The notes: generated from the sequence alone by a model not told the origin. Positions 26,198 to 35,791 are shown, counted from the first letter of the stretch. The stretch is DNA of 64,000 bases from Sphingobacterium sp. CZ-2 (GCF_004526235.1 NZ_CP038159.1:2418001-2482000); one strand, 5' to 3'. Numbers and translations are program-made.

Positions 26198-26614
26198 ATG
26201 CGCAGGCTTACTTACATATTATTCAGTATTATCCTCTTGGTTTTTGGTTTTAGTTGTATCAATAACAAAACCAATGTAAACCAGTTGGTGGGTAATGAGG
26301 GTAATGCGTTAAAGGGTACTGGCGTGGTTGGAACCTATGAAGGAAAGCTTCCCTGTGCGGATTGCACCACGATTTCAACGGTTTTGAGCTTGGATAACAA
26401 TAAGAACTACCTGATGCGGTATATGTATGTTGGGAAGAGCGAAGAGGTGTTTGAACATAAAGGAAAGTGGCAATTGGATAATGATATTCTGAGTTTGGAG
26501 AATATTGATTATAATTTCAGGATATCGAATAATCAATTGCAGCAGTTGGATTTGTCCGGAAAAGAGATCAAAGGCGACCTCGCCGAGAAGTATGTGCTCT
26601 TAAAGATTAAGTAA
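26198..26614 (+). CDS. NlpE-like copper-resistance type lipoprotein
   Basis: A 138-residue lipoprotein (lipobox Cys20 in VFGFSC) whose mature part matches the N-terminal domain of NlpE: VVGTYEGKLPCADCTTISTVLSL with the CxxC pair, then a small beta-barrel ending EKYVLLKIK. In E. coli NlpE senses copper/redox and envelope defects and activates Cpx, but the C-terminal domain needed there is missing here, as usual for single-domain members. It may monitor lipoprotein trafficking or bind copper; inference only. Confidence 0.85.
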   Translation: MRRLTYILFSIILLVFGFSCINNKTNVNQLVGNEGNALKGTGVVGTYEGKLPCADCTTISTVLSLDNNKNYLMRYMYVGKSEEVFEHKGKWQLDNDILSLENIDYNFRISNNQLQQLDLSGKEIKGDLAEKYVLLKIK

Positions 26615-26666
26615 GGTTTTTTATTAGGAATGTAAGGTATTGCGGTTTTGCTTTTGTGCGTTTGCG

Positions 26667-26838
26667 CGTCATTGCGAGGAGGTACGACGAAGCAATCTTT
26701 ACATTAGTAGAAAGATTGCTTCGTTCCTCGCAATGACGGGGTGAAGATTGCTTCGTTCCTCGCAATGACGGGGTGAAGATTGCTTCGTTCCTCGCAATGA
26801 CGGACGCCTCGCAATGACGAATATCCTCGCAATAACGG
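26667..26838. repeat. Dispersed palindromic repeat, locus 2, with three tandem right arms
   Basis: The left arm (26667-26700, with a GGTACGA insertion) and a 10-nt loop are followed by three right arms in tandem with a period of exactly 32 nt (26713, 26745, 26777), then two truncated copies of the core CCTCGCAATGACG, the last one a variant ending at 26838. It fills the gap between the convergent NlpE-like gene and the cysteine desulfurase gene and reaches the stop codon of the latter. Confidence 0.95.
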
Positions 26839-27972
26839 TTATTTATGCTCGCAAATCTCCTTCAAAACACCTACCACAAAATCCACTTCCTCCTTCGTAT
26901 TATACTTACAGAAAGAAAATCTCACTGATGGTCTTTTCGGATCAGCACAGATCCCCCTCAACACATGCGAACCAATATCCGAGCCCGAGCTACAAGCCGA
27001 ACCACCAGAAGCCGAAACCCCTTTGATATCCAAATTGAACAATAACATATCGCCCATATTCGTACATGGCAAGGACACATTCAATACCGTATACAAAGCC
27101 TTTTCCGCATCTGTCTCCCCATTGAACTGTACCCCAGGAATCTCCTGTACCAATTTATCCTTCATATAATCCTTCAGTCCTTGAATATGCGACTGATGCT
27201 CTTCCATCTCCTCATAAGCCAATTCCAACGCTTTCGCCAAGCCCACAATACCATACACATTCTCTGTTCCTCCGCGCATATTCCGTTCCTGTGCACCCCC
27301 ATAAATCAACGGCTTGATCTTATTCTTTCCATTGATATATAAAAATCCCACCCCTTTCGGGCCATGGAATTTATGCGCTGCACCCGTAATAAAATCGATC
27401 TTCAGATCAGAAAGGTCATGCTTATAATGCCCCATGGTCTGCACGGTATCCGAATGGAAAACCGCATCATACTGCTCGCATAACTCACTAACCCGTTTGA
27501 TATCCGTCAAATTCCCCAGTTCATTGTTTGCATGCATAATGGAAACAAAAGTCTTTGGGTTCTTCGCCAATAATTCCTCCAAATGGTTCAGGTCGATATT
27601 TCCTTTCGCGTCCACCTTCAACAGATCCAGCTGGATCTTTCCGGCATGTGCCAGTTCTTCCAAAGTATGTAGCACTGCATGGTGTTCGATAGGAGAGGTA
27701 ATGGCATGGGTAATCCCATAACATTCAATGGCACGCACGATGGCCATATTATCCGCTTCAGTACCACCAGAAGTAAAGAAAATCTCCGATGGGGAAGCAT
27801 TAAGTAATTTAGCTACTGTTCTTCTTGCCTTTTCCACAATGGTCTTGGTCTCACGGCCGTGCGCATGAATAGAAGAAGGGTTCCCGAAGTTCTCGTTCAG
27901 GGTTTTAACCATTGCTTCGATAACTTGTTTATCTAAAGCTGTGGTCGCGGCATTGTCAAAATAAACTTGCAT
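26839..27972 (-). CDS. Cysteine desulfurase (NifS/IscS family)
   Basis: A 377-residue PLP enzyme that moves sulfur from cysteine to Fe-S cluster or tRNA thiolation machinery. Seen: start VYFDNAATTALDKQV, the PLP Lys in GAAHKFHGPKG, and the active Cys loop SGGSACSSGSDIGSH. The active-site loop is of the longer NifS/IscS type. No scaffold gene (iscU) lies next to it. A TATATTTG -7-like box on the minus strand (27978-27985) ends 5 nt before the ATG, inside the 14-nt gap to lnt, suggesting a separate promoter with almost no leader. Confidence 0.93.
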   Translation of the reverse strand: MQVYFDNAATTALDKQVIEAMVKTLNENFGNPSSIHAHGRETKTIVEKARRTVAKLLNASPSEIFFTSGGTEADNMAIVRAIECYGITHAITSPIEHHAVLHTLEELAHAGKIQLDLLKVDAKGNIDLNHLEELLAKNPKTFVSIMHANNELGNLTDIKRVSELCEQYDAVFHSDTVQTMGHYKHDLSDLKIDFITGAAHKFHGPKGVGFLYINGKNKIKPLIYGGAQERNMRGGTENVYGIVGLAKALELAYEEMEEHQSHIQGLKDYMKDKLVQEIPGVQFNGETDAEKALYTVLNVSLPCTNMGDMLLFNLDIKGVSASGGSACSSGSDIGSHVLRGICADPKRPSVRFSFCKYNTKEEVDFVVGVLKEICEHK

Positions 27973-27986
27973 AAAGGCAAATATAA

Positions 27987-29618
27987 TTAATCGTTAGGAG
28001 AATCGTTTGTAATTTTCTTATTTCTGACCATCATCAAACCTATTGATATCAAGCCCGTTAATAAAGCCAAATAAACGATCAAATCCTTGTTCTTCGTATA
28101 AAATGTTAATTCTTCGTTCAGGTTGATTTCCTGGGATAGGGCGGTTGGAACCCACCAGCTCGAACGCTGAACAATATCCCCACGTTGGTTGATAAAGGCC
28201 GATATACCTGTATTGGCCGAACGCACCACCCATCTTCTGTTCTCTATGGCTCTTAATTTGGCATAGAGCAGGTGTTGATCCTTGCCCGAGGTGTCGCCCC
28301 ACCAGCCATCGTTGGTGATCACGGCAATGAATTGTGCCCCTTTGGCTACATATTCCGCCACGTAATTTCCCCAGATGGATTCATAGCAGATCACCGGAGC
28401 CGCGCCAATTCCGCTAGCGGAATAGAAAACCGAAGGCTCTTCCTGACTGCCATAACCCCCTGTTGTTCCGCCAAAATGTTGGAACAAGGGTTTCATAAAG
28501 GCGAGTTTAGATCCAAATGGCATCAATTCGGCACCAGGTACCAATTTTGATTTATGGTAGAACTGCAGTTTGCTGGATCCGTCGATCAGTACCGCTGCAT
28601 TAAAATGGTCCTTGAATAGATTTCCGACAGGTCTCGCCGTAAAAGTACGTTGGTCATCATAAAACTGATAGCTTTCGATTCCTGAGAGTACATTTCCATT
28701 GTGGTAGGGTTCCAGGAAATCAATCACCGCGCGATACTGTGGATATTCTCGGAATTCTTCCTCGTTGATACCACCATAATTGGAAATGGCCGTTTCTGGC
28801 CATATAAAAAATTCCGTATTCAATTTCGCCACTTTCTGCGAAAGATCCATCAGCACCCTCATTTGTTCCTCAGGTGTAATCGGTCCCCATTTTCCAAATG
28901 GATCGATGTTCGGTTGAACCGTTACGACTTCGGACGGATTGATGTGTTCTTCATATTGGCTGTAGGCGATGATCGAACCTACGGAAGGGATCAATACTAA
29001 TGCTGCAGTAACCGATAAAAGGATCTTATTGCTGTAAACTTCTACCTGCTCTCTTCTTTGCCAGTACCATAGGAAAACAACAACATTGACCAGCCAGATC
29101 CATAAGGTTCCTCCATAAACTCCTGTCACACTGTACCATTGTACCAATTGATGGAAATTTGAAAAACCGTTTCCAAGGGTCATCCAAGGAAAGGAAAGTT
29201 CCCAAAATTGGTGCAGGTATTCATAGGCGATCCAAAAGGAAATCAGCCCCATAAAGCTTAAAAGGATGGAGTTTCTTTTCCGCATTTGATAATACAGCCG
29301 AAACGCCAGTGCCATGAGCAATGGCCCGAGGGTATAAGGGATCAGCGCTACAAAAAGGGATGGTAGGGCTGGTAAGAATGCGTTCATCGCATTGTACACC
29401 CAATAAATGGAAGCGGTATTCCAAACAAAACCGGTAAAAAAAGCCAATCCAAAAACCTTGCTTCCTTTCCGCTTGTAGTTCCCGCGCATCACCTGTTCTA
29501 TGGCAACCAAAAGTGGTACAAAACCAATGAACAGCAAAACGCTGGAATAAGGAATAGGAGGCCAAGCCAACCACAATAAAAAAGCACTTAACAGCGCCAA
29601 AAGGTAATTATTGCGCAT
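27987..29618 (-). CDS. lnt: Apolipoprotein N-acyltransferase
   Basis: A 543-residue inner-membrane enzyme that adds the third acyl chain to the N-terminal Cys of lipoproteins. The first about 200 residues form the membrane part, followed by a CN-hydrolase domain with the catalytic Glu in IWPETAISN, Lys in FYHKSKLVPGAELMPFG and Cys in VICYESIWGNY, and a last membrane helix. The many lipoprotein genes in this window fit its presence. It is upstream of the desulfurase and 3 nt after the PH-SHOCT gene. Confidence 0.95.
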   Translation of the reverse strand: MRNNYLLALLSAFLLWLAWPPIPYSSVLLFIGFVPLLVAIEQVMRGNYKRKGSKVFGLAFFTGFVWNTASIYWVYNAMNAFLPALPSLFVALIPYTLGPLLMALAFRLYYQMRKRNSILLSFMGLISFWIAYEYLHQFWELSFPWMTLGNGFSNFHQLVQWYSVTGVYGGTLWIWLVNVVVFLWYWQRREQVEVYSNKILLSVTAALVLIPSVGSIIAYSQYEEHINPSEVVTVQPNIDPFGKWGPITPEEQMRVLMDLSQKVAKLNTEFFIWPETAISNYGGINEEEFREYPQYRAVIDFLEPYHNGNVLSGIESYQFYDDQRTFTARPVGNLFKDHFNAAVLIDGSSKLQFYHKSKLVPGAELMPFGSKLAFMKPLFQHFGGTTGGYGSQEEPSVFYSASGIGAAPVICYESIWGNYVAEYVAKGAQFIAVITNDGWWGDTSGKDQHLLYAKLRAIENRRWVVRSANTGISAFINQRGDIVQRSSWWVPTALSQEINLNEELTFYTKNKDLIVYLALLTGLISIGLMMVRNKKITNDSPND

Positions 29619-29621
29619 GAC

Positions 29622-30368
29622 TTATAACTGGCTTAGGATTTCTGCCTTCTTGGTTTCGTATTCCGCTTGGGTGATCAATTGCTTATCATACAAGCTCTTT
29701 AATTTTTTTAGTTTAGCCGTGATCTCATCTTCTTCTTCCTGCTCCACTTTAACAGGCTCCGGTCTTGCCGGTTCAGGTCTAAAAGGCTCCGACCTTACAG
29801 GCTCCGGTCTGTTAGCTTCAGGTTTAGTCTCTTCAGCCACCGTACTCGGTGTGGTATTAAAGCCTTGGAAAGTTTTCGGTGATTCTTCTTCCTTAACCTC
29901 TGGTTTAGGTGCCGAATAGACTGGCTTATTCTCAATTACAATTTTATTTTCCTTTGCTTCCAGTTTCTGGTTCTGTAGATTATCCAAAGCCGCCTTGATC
30001 AATTGGTATAATTTCCTGGCCTGCGTTTTAGGAATATAATCTATGGTCAGATTTTCTCCTGTAAAGGGAATAACGGTTACCTTCGATCCGAAGATTTCCT
30101 CTTTGAAAGCGATATCCTTCACATCCTGCCAAGAAAAGATTTCAAAGTTCGTCGCCAGTCCCAACTTGGTGAATTCGCATAAGAAGATGCGCTTGTTACT
30201 AACGGTTATCGAATCCGGTAAAAGCGTTACGGCCGGTTTCTTCTGCAGGGCAATATAATTGATGGATTCGCCAGGCGTCAGCATATCGAGGATCTTTCCG
30301 TGGATTTTCTCTACGACCTTTGGGTCCTGACCATCCTGTACATATTTGTCGATTTGATAATTTTCCAT
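29622..30368 (-). CDS. PH domain protein with C-terminal SHOCT motif
   Basis: A 248-residue cytoplasmic protein from ATG 30368 (MENYQIDKY; an in-frame TTG lies 6 nt upstream). An N-terminal bacterial PH-like domain (about 30-125, with RIFLCEFTKLG and FSWQDVKDIAFKEEIFG) is followed by a disordered linker (about 135-205) containing RPEP/RSEP repeats and a C-terminal SHOCT motif (about 212-248, KLKKLKSLYDKQLITQAEYE). SHOCT motifs are short oligomerisation helices. The function is unknown. The gene is packed between rsmI and lnt. Confidence 0.85.
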   Translation of the reverse strand: MENYQIDKYVQDGQDPKVVEKIHGKILDMLTPGESINYIALQKKPAVTLLPDSITVSNKRIFLCEFTKLGLATNFEIFSWQDVKDIAFKEEIFGSKVTVIPFTGENLTIDYIPKTQARKLYQLIKAALDNLQNQKLEAKENKIVIENKPVYSAPKPEVKEEESPKTFQGFNTTPSTVAEETKPEANRPEPVRSEPFRPEPARPEPVKVEQEEEDEITAKLKKLKSLYDKQLITQAEYETKKAEILSQL

Positions 30369-30397
30369 GTTCAAATTCTTTTTTAACGTCTATTTAA

Positions 30398-31063
30398 TTA
30401 ATCAAGACCAGCCACGCAGCATACAAACTCGCCTTTGATGGGATTGGTCTCGAAATGGGTCTTTAGTTCTTGCAGGGTTCCACGTACGGTCTCCTCATAT
30501 AATTTACTGATCTCTCTGGAAAAGGAAGCCTGTCTATCTGGTCCAAAAACCCCAATAAATTCATCAATGGATTTGAGGATCCGATGGGGCGATTCGTAAA
30601 AGATCATGGTACGCTTCTCTTCTGCCAAGGCTTTCAACCGGGTCTGTCTGCCTTTCTTGACAGGAAGGAAACCTTCGAAACAGAAACGGTCGTTCGGAAG
30701 GCCAGAATTGACCAAAGCGGGTACAAAAGCGGTCGCACCTGGTAGACATTGCACTTCCAATCCTTCCTTTATGGCTTCGCGAACCAATAGAAATCCAGGA
30801 TCAGAAATAGCTGGCGTACCGGCATCCGAGATCAATGCGATCTGATTTCCCTCCTTCAGTAATCGGATGATTTCATTGACGGCCTTGTGCTCATTATGTT
30901 GATGATGGGCAAACACCTTTTTATCGATTCCAAAATGTTTCAAGAGGGGGGCCGATGTCCGGGTATCCTCTGCAAGGATGATATCCACTGCTTTCAGCAC
31001 ATTGATGGCCCTAAAGGTCATATCTTCTAAATTTCCTATCGGAGTAGGTACGATATACAGCAT
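30398..31063 (-). CDS. rsmI: 16S rRNA (cytidine-1402-2'-O)-methyltransferase RsmI
   Basis: A 221-residue tetrapyrrole-methylase-fold enzyme. The N-terminus LYIVPTPIGNLEDMTFRA and the AEDTRTSAPLLKHF motif are diagnostic, as is ISDAGTPAISDPG, with the later YESPHRI. It methylates the ribose of C1402 in the 30S P-site. It is shorter than E. coli RsmI (286), as is usual in Bacteroidota, lacking the C-terminal extension. A TATCTTTG -7 box (minus strand, 31068-31075) lies only 4 nt before the ATG. Confidence 0.94.
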   Translation of the reverse strand: MLYIVPTPIGNLEDMTFRAINVLKAVDIILAEDTRTSAPLLKHFGIDKKVFAHHQHNEHKAVNEIIRLLKEGNQIALISDAGTPAISDPGFLLVREAIKEGLEVQCLPGATAFVPALVNSGLPNDRFCFEGFLPVKKGRQTRLKALAEEKRTMIFYESPHRILKSIDEFIGVFGPDRQASFSREISKLYEETVRGTLQELKTHFETNPIKGEFVCCVAGLD

Positions 31064-31079
31064 AGGTCAAAGATAATTA

Positions 31080-31523
31080 TTATTCATTGATTTCGAGGTA
31101 ATCTGCTGCACGTGGAATTTTATGGATGATGCTCATCCATTCTTCGGGGATGTTCGTTAATTTTCGGGCTACAATATTCATCCATGCACCATCAACCACC
31201 ACAACAGCTGCTTTCACGCCGTTTTCCTTGAAGATCTCATGTCGAAAGGAGAACCTGGAGTTTTTTACATTGAACTTGATGATCTCAACACTGACCTTGA
31301 TGCGTTCATCCAAGCCGATTTCGCGCAGGTAGTTCAATTCCTCCCGAAAAAGAATCGGACCTATTTTCTTCTGGTTGAATTCGGAGAGGGAAAGCCCCAA
31401 TTTGTTCAACATATTGCTCCTGGCCTGCGCACAGAAATCGGCATAGGCCGAGTGGCGTAAGTGTACATTGGCATCAATCTGAGACCATAAAACCTGTCCT
31501 TCGTAAAATATATTGTTTTCCAT
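31080..31523 (-). CDS. Acyl-CoA thioesterase (hotdog fold)
   Basis: A 147-residue single hotdog-fold protein of the 4HBT/YbgC type. The sequence YEGQVLWSQIDANVHLRHSAYADFCAQAR occupies the position of the catalytic Asp in these enzymes (DxNxHLxxxxY), followed by the central helix and beta strands. It probably cleaves acyl- or hydroxybenzoyl-CoA thioesters in the cytoplasm; substrate unknown. It lies 16 nt upstream of rsmI. Confidence 0.85.
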   Translation of the reverse strand: MENNIFYEGQVLWSQIDANVHLRHSAYADFCAQARSNMLNKLGLSLSEFNQKKIGPILFREELNYLREIGLDERIKVSVEIIKFNVKNSRFSFRHEIFKENGVKAAVVVVDGAWMNIVARKLTNIPEEWMSIIHKIPRAADYLEINE

Positions 31524-31865
31524 TTGTTTCGATTTATCAATATGCCTAAATTAAGCAAAAGCTCACAGAATTTCCCAATTTAGTTCGCTATGAAACTAAG
31601 GTGAAAGCATGGTGAAAGTATGTAAAATGTATGCTAAGGTTATAAAATCATGCTTTATGTATACTTAAACCTTGGTTTTGCCTCGAAAACATAGGGTTTA
31701 CATAGGAAAAACATCGATTTTACACTTAATTGATAATCTTATTTGTTAATATCGAATTAATTTAATTTCTTTAAAAAGTTATCTACTTAACAAATTGATA
31801 ACATTGCCTTAATTCTGGTTTTAATTATCTGCAATAGTTTTGCAAAAAAATAAAACCATTATTAT
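31524..31865. other. Divergent intergenic region, AT-rich, no gene seen
   Basis: No coding frame or RNA gene is supported. It should hold the promoters for the thioesterase (minus) and the TonB receptor (plus). TAGTTTTG at 31835-31842 is a -7-like box 23 nt before the ATG at 31866. Two direct GGTGAAAG copies start 11 nt apart (31600 and 31611), the spacing of one helix turn, which could be an activator site. Confidence 0.6.
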
Positions 31866-34655
31866 ATGAGATTTTCTTTACTTATTATTTTTCAATTGAT
31901 TTGTTGTTTAGGATTTGCCCAGAATACGATTCTGAAAGGTAAGGTCATGGACAGCAATGATAAATTCTCCATGCCGGGAGCTACCCTTCGCATTACAGAA
32001 GGTAATAGATATACGGTTTCTGATGGAAACGGTAATTTCGAATTCTTAAACCTACCAACAGGAACCTATACATTATCTGTTGATTATTTGGGATATGAAC
32101 ATTACGAGCAGAAAGTGAATGTTTCTGCGAAATTGGGAACTTTAGAAATTCTTTTGGAACCTGCTTCCAGAACTTTGGATGAGATCCAGGTGATCGGAGA
32201 CCAGGCAAAAGGACAGGCAAAGGCCCTTAACCAACAAAAGAACAACAGTAACATTACGAATGTAATTTCTTCCGATCAGGTAGGTCGTTTTCCGGATCAG
32301 AATATCGGGGATGCCTTAAAACGTGTACCGGGTATCACCATGCAGAATGACCAAGGTGAGGCGCGAAACATTATTGTTCGTGGTTTATCGCCGGAGTTGA
32401 ACTCCGTGACCTTGAACGGTGACCGTATCCCATCGGCTGAAGGGGACAACCGTAATGTGCAAATGGACTTAATTCCATCGGATATGATTTCTTCTATTGA
32501 AGTGAACAAAACATTGACTCCCGATATGGATGCAGATGCGATTGGTGGTTCTGTGAACTTAGTGACCAGGGCTGTTCCAAATAGACAGCGTATTTCTGCG
32601 ACATTGAGTGGAGGTTATGCCCCTATCCGTGAGAAAGGTGTCTACAATGGAACACTAATCTATGGTAACCGTTTCATGGACAATAAAATGGGTCTTGTAT
32701 TATCGGGAACTTTACAGAGCCAGAATTTTGGTTCGAACAATATCGAAGCAGTATGGGATAAGCAAGGTGAAAACCTTTTCATCAACGAAATGGATATCCG
32801 TAAATATGATGTGAGCCGTATCCGTCGTAGCGTTTCTGCGGCTTGGGATTATGATTTCAATTCCAGAAACCGAATCGCCATCAATGCCATGTACAATTGG
32901 AGAGATGATTTGGAAAACCGTTACAGATTACGTTATAAAACCAAGTATGACGATAAAACCAATGTTTTTAATACAGAATTATCCCGTCAGACAAAAGGTG
33001 GTATTGACAACAATACAAACGAAAATACCCGTCTTGAAAGACAGAGCGTGATGAATTTCTCGATTGTAGGAGAGCATCTTTTGGCGCCAAAATTGGATTT
33101 TGATTGGTCTGCGTCGTATTCCAGAGCAGAGGAAGATCGTCCGAATGAAAGATATATCAATTATGTGTTGAAGAAACAACAGGTTTCTCAAGATCTTTCT
33201 GACACGTACCTGCCATATTTCAACGATACATTCAAGGATTATTCTAAGTTTAAGTTTGATGAATTATCGGAGAACAACGATAATACGAATGAACAGGAAA
33301 TCGGTGGAAAGCTTAATTTCCGTATGCCTTTGAGTTTGATCGATGGACAAAAAGGTAGATTACGTTTTGGTGGTAGAGTGCGTTTAAAAACCAAAGAGAG
33401 AGAGAATATCTGGAATGAATATACGCCAACTACGGATTTTGGGGTATTGAGTGCTATGCCTAATGTGCAATGGGACGCTAGAACTTGGGAACAAGGAGAT
33501 CGTTACGCGCCGGGAATGTTTGTGGACAAAGCTTACTTAGGTGGATTGGACTTGAACGATGCGACAAAATTCGAATCGGAGTTGAAGCCAAAAGAATATT
33601 TGGCAGTAAATTACAGCGCAAAAGAACAGATCTATGCAGGATACCTGCGTTTTGATCAGAACCTAACTGAAAATACAGCCTTGATTTTAGGAGCTCGTTT
33701 GGAGCATACCCGTATTGATTACAAAGGAAATAACGTGGTAAATGAAGAAGATTTGGAAGGGGTGATCAATACCAAGAATTCGTATACGAATATTTTACCT
33801 AACTTAACCTTGAAACATAATTTCACGGAAGATTTCTTGCTTCGCGCAGCCTATTCAACCGCTTTGGCAAGACCGAACTATTATGCCTTGGCTCCATACA
33901 TCAACAGTATTCCGGAAGAAGAGGAAATCACTGCTGGTAATCCAGACCTAAAGGCTACTTATTCCCATAATTTTGATGTGATGTTGGAGAAATATTACCG
34001 TAATATCGGTTTGATCTCCGGAGGTGTATTCTATAAGAACTTAAATAACTTTATTTACAGATATAGTAATACAGCCTATAAAACCGCTGATTTTGAAAGA
34101 GACTTCCCTGGAAAACCGAATCCGATCGAAGCAGGTAAATCCTTTGACTTCTTCCAGGATAGAAATGGTGATAAAGTGAACCTTTATGGATTTGAAGTTG
34201 CATTCCAAAGACAGTTGGATTTCCTACCTGGAAAATTCCTTCAAGGATTTGGGGTATATGCCAACTATACCTATACGAAATCAAAAGCTAAAGGTATCGC
34301 TGGTGAGGACGGTGTGTTGCGTGAAGGTTTAGGTCTTCCAAGAACGGCTCCTCACATGTTGAACGGTTCCCTATCTTGGGAAAACAATAAATTTTCCGCA
34401 CGTGTATCTGCTAACTATACGGCAGCCTATTTGGATGAAATCGGTAAAGATGCATTCAATGATGCCTACTATGATAAACAATTCTTCTTGGATGCCAATG
34501 CATCTTACAAAATCACACCACAGTTACGCGTATTTGCGGAAGCAAACAACCTAACCGACCAACCTTTACGTTATTACCAAGGTGATGTAGCTCGCATGAA
34601 ACAATTGGAGTACTACAAGCCTAGATATACGTTAGGTGTTAAATTCGATTTGTAA
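31866..34655 (+). CDS. TonB-dependent receptor paired with phytase
   Basis: A 929-residue outer-membrane receptor: signal peptide (about 1-19, CCLGFAQ), carboxypeptidase-like beta-sandwich (about 23-100, e.g. PGATLRITEGNRYTVSDGNG), plug (about 120-235, with VPGITMQNDQGEARNIIVRG and GGSVNLVTR), and a barrel ending LGVKFDL. It starts 23 nt upstream of a phytase lipoprotein gene, so the probable cargo is an inositol phosphate or another product of phytate, or chelated metal released with it. The phytase neighbour is the only support for that. Confidence 0.93.
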   Translation: MRFSLLIIFQLICCLGFAQNTILKGKVMDSNDKFSMPGATLRITEGNRYTVSDGNGNFEFLNLPTGTYTLSVDYLGYEHYEQKVNVSAKLGTLEILLEPASRTLDEIQVIGDQAKGQAKALNQQKNNSNITNVISSDQVGRFPDQNIGDALKRVPGITMQNDQGEARNIIVRGLSPELNSVTLNGDRIPSAEGDNRNVQMDLIPSDMISSIEVNKTLTPDMDADAIGGSVNLVTRAVPNRQRISATLSGGYAPIREKGVYNGTLIYGNRFMDNKMGLVLSGTLQSQNFGSNNIEAVWDKQGENLFINEMDIRKYDVSRIRRSVSAAWDYDFNSRNRIAINAMYNWRDDLENRYRLRYKTKYDDKTNVFNTELSRQTKGGIDNNTNENTRLERQSVMNFSIVGEHLLAPKLDFDWSASYSRAEEDRPNERYINYVLKKQQVSQDLSDTYLPYFNDTFKDYSKFKFDELSENNDNTNEQEIGGKLNFRMPLSLIDGQKGRLRFGGRVRLKTKERENIWNEYTPTTDFGVLSAMPNVQWDARTWEQGDRYAPGMFVDKAYLGGLDLNDATKFESELKPKEYLAVNYSAKEQIYAGYLRFDQNLTENTALILGARLEHTRIDYKGNNVVNEEDLEGVINTKNSYTNILPNLTLKHNFTEDFLLRAAYSTALARPNYYALAPYINSIPEEEEITAGNPDLKATYSHNFDVMLEKYYRNIGLISGGVFYKNLNNFIYRYSNTAYKTADFERDFPGKPNPIEAGKSFDFFQDRNGDKVNLYGFEVAFQRQLDFLPGKFLQGFGVYANYTYTKSKAKGIAGEDGVLREGLGLPRTAPHMLNGSLSWENNKFSARVSANYTAAYLDEIGKDAFNDAYYDKQFFLDANASYKITPQLRVFAEANNLTDQPLRYYQGDVARMKQLEYYKPRYTLGVKFDL

Positions 34656-34677
34656 AATTTAAAAAGAAGGAAAACAC

Positions 34678-35736
34678 ATGATTAAACAATTCATCTTTAT
34701 ATGCGGTACAGCCCTGATTTTCGGGGCTTGTACTAGCAAATTGGCTCCTGTGGCGGAGAATGCAGTAAAGCCGACCGTCGTTACGGAACAAGTTCCGAAC
34801 GATACGGATGACCCAGCTATCTGGGTGAACCCGAATGATAGTACGGAAGTTATTATCGTTGGAACGGATAAGCATGAGAAGACCGGTGGTCTGTATGCTT
34901 ATGATATGGATGGCAAGATTATTAATAAAGTAACGCCATTGGATAGACCAAACAACGTGGATATTGCGTACGGTTTGGAGATTGATGGGAAATTGGTGGA
35001 TATTGCAGTGCTTACCGAAAGAGGTACCAATAAGATCCGCGTCTTCAGTATGCCGGAACTAAAGCCATTGGATAATGGTGGGATTGATGTTTTTGTAGGA
35101 GAGACTGAAAGATCGCCAATGGGTATTGCTTTGTATACGAAAAAGGATTCTACTGGAAATAAGATCTATGCTGTTGTAGGCCGTAAATCTGGAGGCGCTG
35201 ATAATTATCTTTTCCAATATGAGTTGTCGGTTGATGCTGGTGTTGTGAAAGGAAAGAAGGTTCGTGAATTTGGGAAGTTCCAAGGTGGAAAAGAAATTGA
35301 AGCCATTGCCGTGGATAATGAGTTAGGGTATATCTATTACTCGGATGAAGGCTTTGGGATTCATAAGTATTATGCAGATCCTGCAAAAGGAAATGAGGAA
35401 TTGGCCTTATTTGGACAGAAGGATTTCAAATCTGATCATGAAGGGATTGCGCTGTATAAAAGCGCGGATTCTACTGGTTATATCGTGATTTCAAATCAGC
35501 AGAACAATTCTTTTAATATTTATCCAAGGGAAGGTGCTGCTGGGAATGCGCATTTACATGAGATCTTGGCGGAAGTGCCGGTTTCAGCGGTGGAATGTGA
35601 TGGTGCGGATGCTATTTCCATGCCGATCGGAACGAAGTTTCCGAAAGGGATGTTGGTGGCCATGAGTAATGGGATGGTTTTTCATTACTATGATTGGAGG
35701 ATTTTTCAGGAGGCAGTGGATAAGGGGAGAATGTAG
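34678..35736 (+). CDS. Beta-propeller phytase (3-phytase type) lipoprotein
   Basis: A 352-residue lipoprotein (lipobox Cys18 in IFGAC). The mature protein is a beta-propeller phytase: VPNDTDDPAIWVNPND at the start is diagnostic, as are GGLYAYDMDGK, RPNNVDIAYG, GGKEIEAIAVDNELG and SDHEGIALYKS, the Ca2+-binding acidic segments. It dephosphorylates phytate (inositol hexakisphosphate) at the cell surface or in the periplasm in a Ca2+-dependent way, giving phosphate and lower inositol phosphates. Same operon as the TonB receptor. Likely induced by phosphate shortage; no known Pho box was identified. Confidence 0.93.
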   Translation: MIKQFIFICGTALIFGACTSKLAPVAENAVKPTVVTEQVPNDTDDPAIWVNPNDSTEVIIVGTDKHEKTGGLYAYDMDGKIINKVTPLDRPNNVDIAYGLEIDGKLVDIAVLTERGTNKIRVFSMPELKPLDNGGIDVFVGETERSPMGIALYTKKDSTGNKIYAVVGRKSGGADNYLFQYELSVDAGVVKGKKVREFGKFQGGKEIEAIAVDNELGYIYYSDEGFGIHKYYADPAKGNEELALFGQKDFKSDHEGIALYKSADSTGYIVISNQQNNSFNIYPREGAAGNAHLHEILAEVPVSAVECDGADAISMPIGTKFPKGMLVAMSNGMVFHYYDWRIFQEAVDKGRM

Positions 35737-35791
35737 ATTATAGACGATAGACCCGTCAATTTTTCAAGCCCTCATGGCGAGGAACTTTACC

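Noticed and set aside
26667..26838. A CRISPR-like array because of a regular 32-nt period
   Set aside because: The units are directly adjacent without unique spacers, include a hairpin with the opposite arm, and there are no cas genes.
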